A stretch of 64,000 bases of DNA, from positions 1-64,000 of the forward strand of contig CALABM010000065.1 of NCBI GenBank assembly GCA_937885815.1, written 5' to 3'. The stretch is from an uncultured Verrucomicrobiales bacterium (GTDB lineage Bacteria; Verrucomicrobiota; Verrucomicrobiia; Verrucomicrobiales; Akkermansiaceae). Shown here piece by piece: positions 9,424-16,662 of the stretch. A model generated the notes under the pieces. It saw only the letters and a list, made by a program, of their open reading frames with translations. It had not been told where the DNA came from and searched no databases. The position numbers were made by a program, and so were the translations under genes. Numbering within the stretch: the stretch's first letter is position 1; each line of letters opens with the position of its first letter.

Positions 9424-9449
9424 AGACTCCAAAATGAGCTTAGGAGTCT
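9424..9449 (-). promoter_or_regulatory. Hairpin in the 5' leader of the GH16 gene
   Basis: Inverted repeat AGACTCC (9424-9430) and GGAGTCT (9443-9449) with a 12-base loop. It lies between the predicted transcription start (about 9453) and the ATG at 9382, so it would form at the 5' end of the mRNA. On the minus strand it is followed by TTTACTTCC, only weakly terminator-like. It may stabilise or regulate the mRNA. Confidence 0.45.
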
Positions 9450-9459
9450 CAGTCTGTTT

Positions 9460-9487
9460 ATTATAACCTTACGAACGATTCCGTCAA
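9460..9487 (-). promoter_or_regulatory. Promoter of the GH16 gene
   Basis: Minus-strand TTGACG, 16-base spacer, TATAAT: close to the sigma-70 consensus. The predicted start is near 9453, giving a ~70-base leader, which is long compared with most genes in this window. Confidence 0.65.
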
Positions 9488-9531
9488 GTTAAAAGAGGAC
9501 GGCTTGGCCACCTGAAAGATGAAAAGGGACC

Positions 9532-10191
9532 TCATTTCTCAACAGGTAACTTATTCAACTCCTCCTGAACGGATGGCGGGCAATTATAACGAGCCGATTC
9601 GAGCGCATCCTCGCTGATATATGCTCCTGCTTTTCCAAGCAGGGGGATGAGCTCTACAGCATTTCGAACTGCTTGTGAATCAGGTGTATCTACCGCCTCG
9701 AATACCAATTCATCGCGGTCTACCATGGCGTCCGGTATGAAGTCTGCACAAGTCCCTTTCTGCAATAGTCCTAGGGCTTTTTCCATAGCGCCGCTTTCCG
9801 GCCCCGCAAGAGGATCGGTGGCGGAAAGAACGGCCTCTTCCAGTACTGTACGCATGTGGTCACGATATGCCGCTCGGAAAAATATTACCACGATGGGCAC
9901 TAGCACCATTAAAAAGGGAACCGCGAAAAGTACGGCCATCGCGATAGCTCCTGGCATGTAGCCTTCCTCTCGCGGAGATAAAGCGAAAGCTGCCACGCTA
10001 TACATGAGAATGCACAGCCAGCAGAGAGAGAGCACTTGCAGCAAAGAGCGACGAGGCCAGTACAGAAGCACTGCTGTGCCTGCTGCACCCCACAGGGCAG
10101 ATAGCAGTGGTGACTCCGAGCCGCAATACCACCCCAGCGTGAAAAACAATGCAGCTGATGCAAAAATGAAAATACCTTTCATATCAATCAT
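9532..10191 (-). CDS. Unrecognised four-helix membrane protein
   Basis: 219 residues of no family I recognise. About four hydrophobic segments fill the first half (IFIFASAALFFTLGWYCG, LWGAAGTAVLLYW, LLQVLSLCWLCILMYSVAAFAL, AIAMAVLFAVPFLMVLVPIVVIFF). A soluble, acidic C-terminal part of about 100 residues follows. It sits 31 bases downstream of panB on the same strand and is the last gene of the dapA-dapB-folK-panB run, so it is probably cotranscribed, but nothing links it functionally to those pathways. The region 9383-9531 after it holds only the GH16 promoter and leader. Confidence 0.7.
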   Translation of the reverse strand: MIDMKGIFIFASAALFFTLGWYCGSESPLLSALWGAAGTAVLLYWPRRSLLQVLSLCWLCILMYSVAAFALSPREEGYMPGAIAMAVLFAVPFLMVLVPIVVIFFRAAYRDHMRTVLEEAVLSATDPLAGPESGAMEKALGLLQKGTCADFIPDAMVDRDELVFEAVDTPDSQAVRNAVELIPLLGKAGAYISEDALESARYNCPPSVQEELNKLPVEK

Positions 10192-10222
10192 CCGACATCT
10201 GCGGCGTGACGGCTGTTCAATA

Positions 10223-10987
10223 TCAGATAGGCTTCTGAACCTCCGCGATGTATTCTTTCACGGAACGCGTAATTTCGGTGGCAATATCGGCCTTGGGACG
10301 GGCAAATGAAGGAATGAACCAGGGATAAGCTCCCACTAAGTCGTGGAATACAGCCACTTCACCATCACAAGTGCCTCGGCCTGCGCCGATGCCTATGGTG
10401 ATGATGGGGCAAGCCTCGGTAATGGCCTTGGCTACAGAGTGCTTGGTACATTCGATGACCACGGAGAATGCACCCGCGCGTACGACGGCCTCCATATCAC
10501 GCATAATAGCAGTGGCCTCCTCATCCGTCTTGCCATGCATTCGGTAGCCGCCTTCTTCCTTTACTTTCTGGGGCAGGAGGCCTATATGCCCCTGCACGGG
10601 AATCCCCGCCTGAGTAATAGCGCGAATCTGCTCCTCCATGGCAACGCCGCCTTCTAGTTTCACGGCGTCAGCACCCACGGCCATGAGAGCGCGGGCTGTT
10701 TCAAGAGCTTGTTCCGGAGTGTTGTATGTATTGATAGGCATGTCAGCCACCACCACAGCATTTTTAGCAGCACGGGCCACAGCCTCTACATGGTGTAGCA
10801 TGTGCGCGAGAGTTACGTGCGTGGTGTCCGGGTAGCCAAGCATCATCATACCGAGCGAATCTCCCACAAGTATCATATCCACTCCAGCCTCATCCACTAG
10901 GCGAGCAGTGGGGTAATCATAAGCAGTCAGTTCTGAAACGGGCACATTACCCTTTCGGTCGATGATTGCAGCGATTTTACTGTTCAT
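10223..10987 (-). CDS. panB: 3-methyl-2-oxobutanoate hydroxymethyltransferase
   Basis: First committed enzyme of pantothenate synthesis, adding a hydroxymethyl group from 5,10-methylene-THF to 2-oxoisovalerate. The 254 residues cover the PanB TIM barrel, with VPVSELTAYDYPTARLVDEA, the metal/substrate loop LVGDSLGMMMLGYPDTTHVT, DAVKLEGG and PVQGHIGLLPQ. Length fits the family. It starts 10 bases after the folK stop, so the folate enzyme and a folate-dependent enzyme are cotranscribed. Confidence 0.95.
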   Translation of the reverse strand: MNSKIAAIIDRKGNVPVSELTAYDYPTARLVDEAGVDMILVGDSLGMMMLGYPDTTHVTLAHMLHHVEAVARAAKNAVVVADMPINTYNTPEQALETARALMAVGADAVKLEGGVAMEEQIRAITQAGIPVQGHIGLLPQKVKEEGGYRMHGKTDEEATAIMRDMEAVVRAGAFSVVIECTKHSVAKAITEACPIITIGIGAGRGTCDGEVAVFHDLVGAYPWFIPSFARPKADIATEITRSVKEYIAEVQKPI

Positions 10988-10997
10988 GGCTCTTCAG

Positions 10998-11498
10998 TTA
11001 CAAATCAAAGGGGACAACTTGTGGTCTATCAGCGGGCAGGGCGCTAAGAAGTTCACTCACGGTAAGAGTCTGTCCGGGAAGGCGCAGTTGCGGGTCTATG
11101 TCGCAGAGTGGCCTCAACACAAACTCCCTCATGTGTGCGCGAGGATGCGGCAGCGTTAGCTCAGGCGTGTTAATGATGGTTTTGCCGTGATAGATAATAT
11201 CCACATCACAGGTGCGGGGTGCACCATATTCCCCGGTGCGTTCACGGCCTAGCTCATTCTCAATCCTCTGGCAGAGTACAAGAAGCGCCTCCGGCTCCAT
11301 GTCTGTACTTACCTCTACACAGGCATTCAGAAACATCGGGGAACCATCAGGGCAGCCCACCGGCTCCGTTTCATATAACTGAGAAAGGCGGAGGGCGCCG
11401 AAGGCGTCAGCAAGGTAATCACAAGCTCGTTCCAACGTGGATAATCTATCTCCCACGTTGGAACCAAGAGCTATACAGGCTTTGACAGGTTCAGTCAT
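10998..11498 (-). CDS. folK: 2-amino-4-hydroxy-6-hydroxymethyldihydropteridine pyrophosphokinase
   Basis: Folate-pathway kinase transferring pyrophosphate from ATP to hydroxymethyldihydropterin. The typical opening (ACIALGSNVGDRLSTLERA), the ETEPVG-type motif (YETEPVG) and the late motifs RTCDVDIIYHG and LPHPRAHMREFVLRPL are present. The start chosen is ATG at 11498 (MTEPVKACIALGSN), giving 166 residues, the usual length. An upstream in-frame alternative would add unrelated residues antisense to dapB. This start overlaps the dapB stop by 8 bases, consistent with translational coupling. Confidence 0.93.
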   Translation of the reverse strand: MTEPVKACIALGSNVGDRLSTLERACDYLADAFGALRLSQLYETEPVGCPDGSPMFLNACVEVSTDMEPEALLVLCQRIENELGRERTGEYGAPRTCDVDIIYHGKTIINTPELTLPHPRAHMREFVLRPLCDIDPQLRLPGQTLTVSELLSALPADRPQVVPFDL

Positions 11499-12222
11499 TG
11501 AAACCCAGCACATCCTGCATGGTGTAAAGGCCGGCGGGCTTGTCAGCCAGCCAGAGAGCAGCGCGAACGGCGCCACAGGCAAAAGTCATACGGCTGGATG
11601 CCTTGTGCGTGAGTTCCACGCGCTCGCCATCCGTAGCGTACATGACGGTGTGGTCACCCACCACATCGCCACCGCGCATGGAGTGCATACCAATCTGGGC
11701 TTGCGGACGGGCGCCTACAAGGCCATTGCGGCCATGCATCACATCCTTTTCGTAATCCAAGCCGGTAACGTCGCACACCACTTCAGCCAGAGTACGAGCG
11801 GTGCCGCTGGGGGCATCCAGCTTGTGGTGGTGGTGCATCTCAATGATTTCAATATCGTAATCCTTCAGGATGGCTGTAGCCTTACGAGTGAGCCAGAAGA
11901 GGGTATTGACGCCCACGGAATAGTTACTGGCGAATACGATGGGAATCTGCTTAGCAGCCTCAGAAATAGCGGCTTTTTCCTCAGCTGTGTGACCGGTGGT
12001 GCCGATAACGAGGGGCTTGCCCTGAGCTACGGCTGTTGCCAGCAGTTCGGGGGTGAAGCCGTGGAAGGAGAAGTCAATGGCAATCTCAGCCTGCTGCATG
12101 GCAGCCGTGATATCTTGTCCCACATCATGTGTGGAGGCAAGTTCAGCGCCGGAGGACTGCTCTACAGCCTGCTTTACAGCCTGTCCCATGCGGCCGGAAA
12201 TGCCCGTAACGAGAATTTTCAT
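11491..12222 (-). CDS. dapB: 4-hydroxy-tetrahydrodipicolinate reductase
   Basis: Second dedicated step of diaminopimelate/lysine synthesis, reducing the DapA product with NAD(P)H. 243 residues: N-terminal Rossmann motif (MKILVTGISGRMGQAV), the DapB signature VFASNYSVGVNTLFWL and the catalytic His/Lys loop EMHHHHKLDAPSGTA. The start is 8 bases after the dapA stop, and the 3' end overlaps folK by 8 bases, so it is part of a tight operon. Nothing unusual is seen. Confidence 0.96.
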   Translation of the reverse strand: MKILVTGISGRMGQAVKQAVEQSSGAELASTHDVGQDITAAMQQAEIAIDFSFHGFTPELLATAVAQGKPLVIGTTGHTAEEKAAISEAAKQIPIVFASNYSVGVNTLFWLTRKATAILKDYDIEIIEMHHHHKLDAPSGTARTLAEVVCDVTGLDYEKDVMHGRNGLVGARPQAQIGMHSMRGGDVVGDHTVMYATDGERVELTHKASSRMTFACGAVRAALWLADKPAGLYTMQDVLGFND

Positions 12223-12230
12223 ATACTTAT

Positions 12231-13112
12231 TTACAGAAGGTTGTAGCTCTTGAGAAGGTCTGCAAGGATGCCGTGCTTCTCCTCTGCCAGAGACACGAGG
12301 GGCATGCGGATTTCCCAGCTCATATCACCGCGAAGAGCCATGGCTGCCTTAATCGGAACGGGGTTGCCGTCCAGACTCATCAGCCCTTTCATCAGCGGAT
12401 AATACTTCTTCTGCAATTCCAGAGCCTTCTTGCCATCGCCGGAAAGTGCGCTATCCACCAGAGCTTTCATTTCAGCGGGTGCCACATTTGAGGTGACGGA
12501 GACGAGACCTACTGCGCCGCAGGAGATGAAGGGAACTGTCAGACCATCATCACCACTGAGCACGGCGAAGTCTTCCGGAAGAGCCTGAACAAGCTGATTC
12601 ACGCGCTCCACACTACCACCAGCTTCCTTTATGGCTACGATGTTCGGGCAATCTTTTGCTAAGCGAACCACTGTGTCTACAGCAATTTCAATACCGCTGC
12701 GACCGGGAATGCTGTACAGCATGATGGGCAGGGAGGTGGCGTCTGCCACGGCCTTGAAGTGGCGGTATACACCCTCCTGGCTGGGCTTGTTGTAGTAGGG
12801 GCACACCTGAAGGCTGCCATCAGCTCCCATAGCCTCAGCTTCTTTCGTCATTTCAATGGCTTCATCCGTGCTGTTGGAGCCGGTGCCGGCGATGACTTGG
12901 CAGCGCCCGGCAGCATACTGGATTGCAAGTCGAATGACTTCCATATGCTCACTGTGACTGAGGGTGGGACTTTCACCGGTGGTACCAACCGGTACGATGC
13001 CGTCCACTCCACCGGCAATCTGAGCTTCAATCAGAGCCTTCAGAGCGTCGGCGTCGACTTTATTATCCTTGAAAGGGGTGACAATAGCTGTGTAAAGTCC
13101 GTGGTACTTCAT
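12231..13112 (-). CDS. dapA: 4-hydroxy-tetrahydrodipicolinate synthase
   Basis: Condenses pyruvate with aspartate semialdehyde at the head of the DAP/lysine branch. 293 residues with the family hallmarks: GVDGIVPVGTTGESPTLSHSEH, the tyrosine motif IMLYSIPGRSGIEI, the Schiff-base lysine in NIVAIKEAGG, and VLSGDDGLTVPFISCGAVG. It is the first gene of the dapA-dapB-folK-panB-9532 run, with its own promoter. Length is normal for the family. Confidence 0.96.
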   Translation of the reverse strand: MKYHGLYTAIVTPFKDNKVDADALKALIEAQIAGGVDGIVPVGTTGESPTLSHSEHMEVIRLAIQYAAGRCQVIAGTGSNSTDEAIEMTKEAEAMGADGSLQVCPYYNKPSQEGVYRHFKAVADATSLPIMLYSIPGRSGIEIAVDTVVRLAKDCPNIVAIKEAGGSVERVNQLVQALPEDFAVLSGDDGLTVPFISCGAVGLVSVTSNVAPAEMKALVDSALSGDGKKALELQKKYYPLMKGLMSLDGNPVPIKAAMALRGDMSWEIRMPLVSLAEEKHGILADLLKSYNLL

Positions 13113-13126
13113 AATATCTCGCAGTT

Positions 13127-13154
13127 ATTGTAGCACAATCTGCCTAAAAGTCAC
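13127..13154 (-). promoter_or_regulatory. Promoter of the dapA operon
   Basis: Minus-strand GTGACT, 16-base spacer, TACAAT; 14 bases separate the -10 box from the dapA ATG at 13112, giving a leader of about 7 bases. The -35 box is one base off TTGACT. Confidence 0.45.
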
Positions 13155-13188
13155 GCTTTTTTGCAGCGAAAGTACAGCTAAAAGTAGA

Positions 13189-13219
13189 GCCCCTTGCAGA
13201 GAATTGCTCTGCAAGGGGC
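13189..13219 (-). terminator. Terminator after the 727-residue secreted protein gene
   Basis: A perfect 13-base-pair stem (GCCCCTTGCAGAG / CTCTGCAAGGGGC) with a 5-base loop, 28 bases past the stop codon at 13247. The minus-strand tail (TCTACTTTTAGC) is only moderately U-rich. Confidence 0.7.
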
Positions 13220-13246
13220 GAAAAAGGCGTTTTTCTGAATAAGAGA

Positions 13247-15430
13247 TTATATCTTCAGTTTGACGCGGATGCGAGTAGTCGCAGTACCGTTCTCAGTTGT
13301 TGAGGTGGCGTCTACACGCTGCACATAAAGAGCAGCGGTCTCCAAGGCCTGAGCAACTTCTGCTACCTCTTCTGCACGACGAACGGCGGCTGAACGAGCA
13401 GGACGCGGTGATATGTAGTCATCCTCGGCAATATAACCACTGCGGCCTTTGATTCTTCTTGCATTTGTGCGGGCCGGACCGGTAGGCGTCTGGGGTGCAG
13501 CAGCCTCACGCATGGCATTAGCCACGCCGCGTGTAGCAGCAGCAAGTGCTCGCATGTTCAGAGTAGCAACGCTGCCGCTGAATTCCATTGTGCCCGTAGC
13601 AGAGGAGACAATATCAGCATTGTAGGCGGAGGAGGTGCCCATGGTGAAGGCGGTGTCACTTACGGTGACATTCGGCACAAAATTCGTGGAGAACCAGGGC
13701 AATGCCACGCTATATGAGGTTGTACTGTCAGAAGGTGTGGGAACGATGGGAAGCATGCGGACCACAGAGGGGTCACTACCAATCTTAGTAGCGACATTCC
13801 CAGCTACGGTGAGAAGTTGCTCCCAGCCTTCACTAAGTTTGCTTCGGTCAGTAACTCCTGCATAGAAGCTGATTCGAGGAAAGGCATGTCTATTACCGGG
13901 CTTTCCGCCCAATACAGCAGGGTAAGTGCCCGCGTTATCAATAGAGAATGCATAGCTATTCCCTAAGCCGCTGCAGATAGTTTCTCCAGCGCCGATAAGA
14001 GCCTTTAGTTCAGGCAAGAATTGTCTGGCCTGAGCAAGCTCACGGTTAGCAGAAGCCTGTTGACGCTGAGGCATGGTAGCAATAAAGCCATCAATTACAT
14101 TAACGACAGAATCAACGAGCTGGGCGGTCGTGGGCATGTTGGGTCTTGCCCAAGGAGAACTTTCGAAGTATAATACGGTCTCTGGGCGGTCAGGCAGTGA
14201 GGTGAGAGCCAATCTGCCGGGGGTGTATTGGATTGCTGAATTACTTGATGTAATTTGAATCTCTACAGCTGAATCATTATACCAGACAAGAGCCATATCG
14301 CTTGCTGCACCCTTGTTTTTGCTCAAAGAGGACACCGCATTTGTTATTACTCTTGCTCCGGCAGCGGCAGCAGAAAGTGTATTCTGATTCTCTCCGGGTG
14401 TTGTGGACAGTTCGGCAAAGATATCAGACAACAGCGTACCCATCCCCAGCCAAGGTTTCATCTGCATTCTGTTCAACGTAGAGCTGATGCCCGGAGCGGC
14501 GTACGTAAGCAGAATGGGATTGTTCTGAAGATGTGCATCTGCGGCTGAAAGCTTGCCCGTGCCGAGAATGGACTGCTCGGGAGTAGCCGGGAGCTGTATA
14601 TCCTGAGCGTTTTCACTTATGACAGCAATGAGGTCGGCCCCTTCCTGTTTAACCATTACATATATTGTGCGGCCATCAATAGCTGCTCTTACTGCAGTCT
14701 GAATCTCGTTATCTCTGCTGGCAGGCTGTGCAATGACATTACCGCGCAGGGTTATTTTAATACCATCAAAACCATTCGCTGAGTACACCTCTCGCGTATC
14801 ATTCGGATTCGATGTTCCGATATTATCAGTGAGAACGGCAAGCAGTTGCTGCTTCCACTGAGCCGGTGCCGCCGGCGTTCCATTTGTGGAGATAACGGCG
14901 TACATCGGAGGTAACTTAATTGAGCGCGCAGAATTCACAGCTGAGGTCAGCACCTGACGAATATAAGCTGAAGTAAGATTTCTAATAATTGAACTGGCAG
15001 GGGAGGCAGACCTTCTTCCCCATTGCGTGAAAAATTCAATACCATTGCTTACATCATCTCCTTTATCAATGGTATAGTATGAATATATGTCGCTTACACA
15101 AGCTAAGGCTGGCCCTAAGCCTTTACCAAAAGCGAGGCTGATACCGTCCACTGAATCCAGTCCGGGAGGTATCTGTCCAGTATTACCGGTCAGGTCGGCA
15201 ATAGCTACAAGGCCGGGACCGGCATGATTCAGCGTGATAACCATCTCTGCATCAGCAGGTATATAGGCAAGAGCAGGGTAGGCTGCGGCTCTTTCATTGA
15301 CAGAAGCTGTTGCAGCACTAACGGTTCCGATCATGTTAGAATAAATATGAGCGGAGGTCTCTTCAGATACTTGTGCATAGATGGGTGCCGCAGTAGCGGC
15401 TAACATCATGAGAGTTGTTCGAATATTCAT
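13247..15430 (-). CDS. Large secreted protein of unknown function
   Basis: 727 residues. A clear signal peptide (MNIRTTLMMLAATAAPIYAQ) shows export. The mature part starts with a segment of the form YPALAYIPADAEMVITLNHAG, reminiscent of exported DUF3352-like proteins, but I cannot assign a family. No catalytic motif, haem site or membrane helix is visible; composition is rich in Ala, Ser and Thr. About residues 650-690 there is a basic stretch (ARTNARRIKGRSG). It is monocistronic, with its own promoter upstream and a 13-bp-stem terminator downstream, and lies between the dapA operon and adk with no functional link to either. Confidence 0.8.
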   Translation of the reverse strand: MNIRTTLMMLAATAAPIYAQVSEETSAHIYSNMIGTVSAATASVNERAAAYPALAYIPADAEMVITLNHAGPGLVAIADLTGNTGQIPPGLDSVDGISLAFGKGLGPALACVSDIYSYYTIDKGDDVSNGIEFFTQWGRRSASPASSIIRNLTSAYIRQVLTSAVNSARSIKLPPMYAVISTNGTPAAPAQWKQQLLAVLTDNIGTSNPNDTREVYSANGFDGIKITLRGNVIAQPASRDNEIQTAVRAAIDGRTIYVMVKQEGADLIAVISENAQDIQLPATPEQSILGTGKLSAADAHLQNNPILLTYAAPGISSTLNRMQMKPWLGMGTLLSDIFAELSTTPGENQNTLSAAAAGARVITNAVSSLSKNKGAASDMALVWYNDSAVEIQITSSNSAIQYTPGRLALTSLPDRPETVLYFESSPWARPNMPTTAQLVDSVVNVIDGFIATMPQRQQASANRELAQARQFLPELKALIGAGETICSGLGNSYAFSIDNAGTYPAVLGGKPGNRHAFPRISFYAGVTDRSKLSEGWEQLLTVAGNVATKIGSDPSVVRMLPIVPTPSDSTTSYSVALPWFSTNFVPNVTVSDTAFTMGTSSAYNADIVSSATGTMEFSGSVATLNMRALAAATRGVANAMREAAAPQTPTGPARTNARRIKGRSGYIAEDDYISPRPARSAAVRRAEEVAEVAQALETAALYVQRVDATSTTENGTATTRIRVKLKI

Positions 15431-15440
15431 ATGTACTATT

Positions 15441-15468
15441 ATTATAAAAATTAATTATAATCTGTAAA
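15441..15468 (-). promoter_or_regulatory. Promoter of the large secreted protein gene
   Basis: Minus-strand TTTACA, 16-base spacer, TATAAT, with 10 bases from the -10 box to the ATG at 15430. A second TATAAT lies just upstream in the same AT-rich stretch. Confidence 0.55.
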
Positions 15469-15495
15469 GCTAAATTTAGATAAACTGACAAAAAA

Positions 15496-15520
15496 GAGAG
15501 CTCCCGTCATGGGAGCTCTC
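15496..15520 (-). terminator. Terminator of adk
   Basis: A perfect 10-base-pair stem GAGAGCTCCC/GGGAGCTCTC with a 5-base loop, followed on the minus strand by TTTTTTGTC. It lies 25 bases past the adk stop. Confidence 0.88.
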
Positions 15521-15545
15521 GTTAACATTTTGTTGAACAAAAGTA

Positions 15546-16199
15546 TTACTTCTCGCAGTAAGTGCGCACGGCAGCGGCGATGCGAGCGGACACATCCTCG
15601 GGCTCGCCTTCTTCCACCACGTCAATCTGAACCACCTTGTCCTGAGCGCGGTAGTGCTCTACCACAGGAACGGTAAGTGTCTCATAATCCTTGCGGCGCT
15701 TAGCGAAAGCCTCAGGGTTGTCATCGGTACGCACAATCATGGCGCCACCACACTTGGGGCAGATTTCCTCACCGTTGCGGGTTGTCTCGCCGCAGGCGGG
15801 GCAAGCCTTGCGCTTGAGCATGCGAGCCTCGATAAGCTCTGCGGATACGTTCAGATAAATAACGATATCCACACCAAGGCCCATGGCAGTCAGGTTGGCG
15901 TCCAGAGTCTCGGCCTGAGCAACCGTGCGGGGATAACCGTCCAGAAGGCAGCCGCAGTCCTGATTCTCACCCAGCCACTTGGCTACGATGCCGTTCACTA
16001 CCTCATCGGGTACGAACATAGCAGCGTCCATGTACTTCTTAGCTTCCAGACCCAGCTCGGAGCCGGCTGCAATCTCAGCACGCAGCAGAGCACCGGTGCT
16101 CAGCGGCTTGAGGCCGTAGGTCTCAGAAAGGAAGTTAGACTGCGTGCCTTTACCGGAAGCCGGGGCACCCACAAGTACGAATCTCTTGAGCGTTTTCAT
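15546..16199 (-). CDS. adk: Adenylate kinase, zinc-lid type
   Basis: Interconverts ATP + AMP and 2 ADP in the cytoplasm. 217 residues with the P-loop LVGAPASGKGTQSNF, the AMP-binding LSTGALLRAEI, and LLDGYPRTVAQAE. The LID domain has four cysteines (CPACG ... CPKCGG), the zinc-binding long form. It is flanked by its own promoter and a strong terminator, so it is a single-gene unit. Confidence 0.96.
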   Translation of the reverse strand: MKTLKRFVLVGAPASGKGTQSNFLSETYGLKPLSTGALLRAEIAAGSELGLEAKKYMDAAMFVPDEVVNGIVAKWLGENQDCGCLLDGYPRTVAQAETLDANLTAMGLGVDIVIYLNVSAELIEARMLKRKACPACGETTRNGEEICPKCGGAMIVRTDDNPEAFAKRRKDYETLTVPVVEHYRAQDKVVQIDVVEEGEPEDVSARIAAAVRTYCEK

Positions 16200-16247
16200 A
16201 TTTATGTAAGATTGAGCTCGCCTCCGTTTTCAGCAGGCGTCGTTACG

Positions 16248-16275
16248 ATTATGCCTTATTTTGTCAGAAATGCAA
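16248..16275 (-). promoter_or_regulatory. Promoter of adk
   Basis: Minus-strand TTGCAT, 16-base spacer, CATAAT. The leader is about 40 bases and contains CGCCT/AGGCG arms that could pair. Confidence 0.45.
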
Positions 16276-16314
16276 GCACATAATTCACGATAGAATGGCA
16301 AATGCCATCCGGCA

Positions 16315-16662
16315 TCAGCTTTCACTGCCATTATTCAGCATGGCTGCGGCCATGATGTTACCGCTTCGAGCAGCAATGCGCAGTGCCGCTATAGCCTTCT
16401 CAGAGTCCTTTGTAACGATGGTGCCCTGAATCAGGCACATTGCCAGCACGAAGAGGGCTACGTGGTCCCCACTTTGTGCAGCTGCTTCCAGGTTAGCCAA
16501 ATCCTCCCGAGTCTTTACTTGTGCGAAGTAAACACGTGCGAGCTGATTCTGCGCCTCTGCATGGCCGGCGAAGGCTGCATTGCGAAGATGCTCGGCACCT
16601 TCCATTGCCTTGCCGGCCTTAAAAGCGGCGGCTCCAAGCTGATATTCTTTATCTGCGTCCAT
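16315..16662 (-). CDS. Small Sel1-like repeat protein
   Basis: 115 residues, cytoplasmic (no signal peptide). It consists of about three Sel1/TPR-like helical repeats: YQLGAAAFKAGKAMEGAEHL, NAAFAGHAEAQNQLARVYF and QSGDHVALFVLAMCLIQG, then KAIAALRIAARSGNIMAAAML. Such repeats mediate protein contacts. Its start codon shares one base with the stop of the GH20 gene (TAATG), so translation is coupled, yet the GH20 enzyme is exported and this protein is not. Its role is unknown. Confidence 0.8.
   Translation of the reverse strand: MDADKEYQLGAAAFKAGKAMEGAEHLRNAAFAGHAEAQNQLARVYFAQVKTREDLANLEAAAQSGDHVALFVLAMCLIQGTIVTKDSEKAIAALRIAARSGNIMAAAMLNNGSES

Noticed and set aside
11437..12246. 269-codon plus-strand open frame
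   Set aside because: Antisense to dapB and the start of folK; composition is that of a mirrored coding frame.
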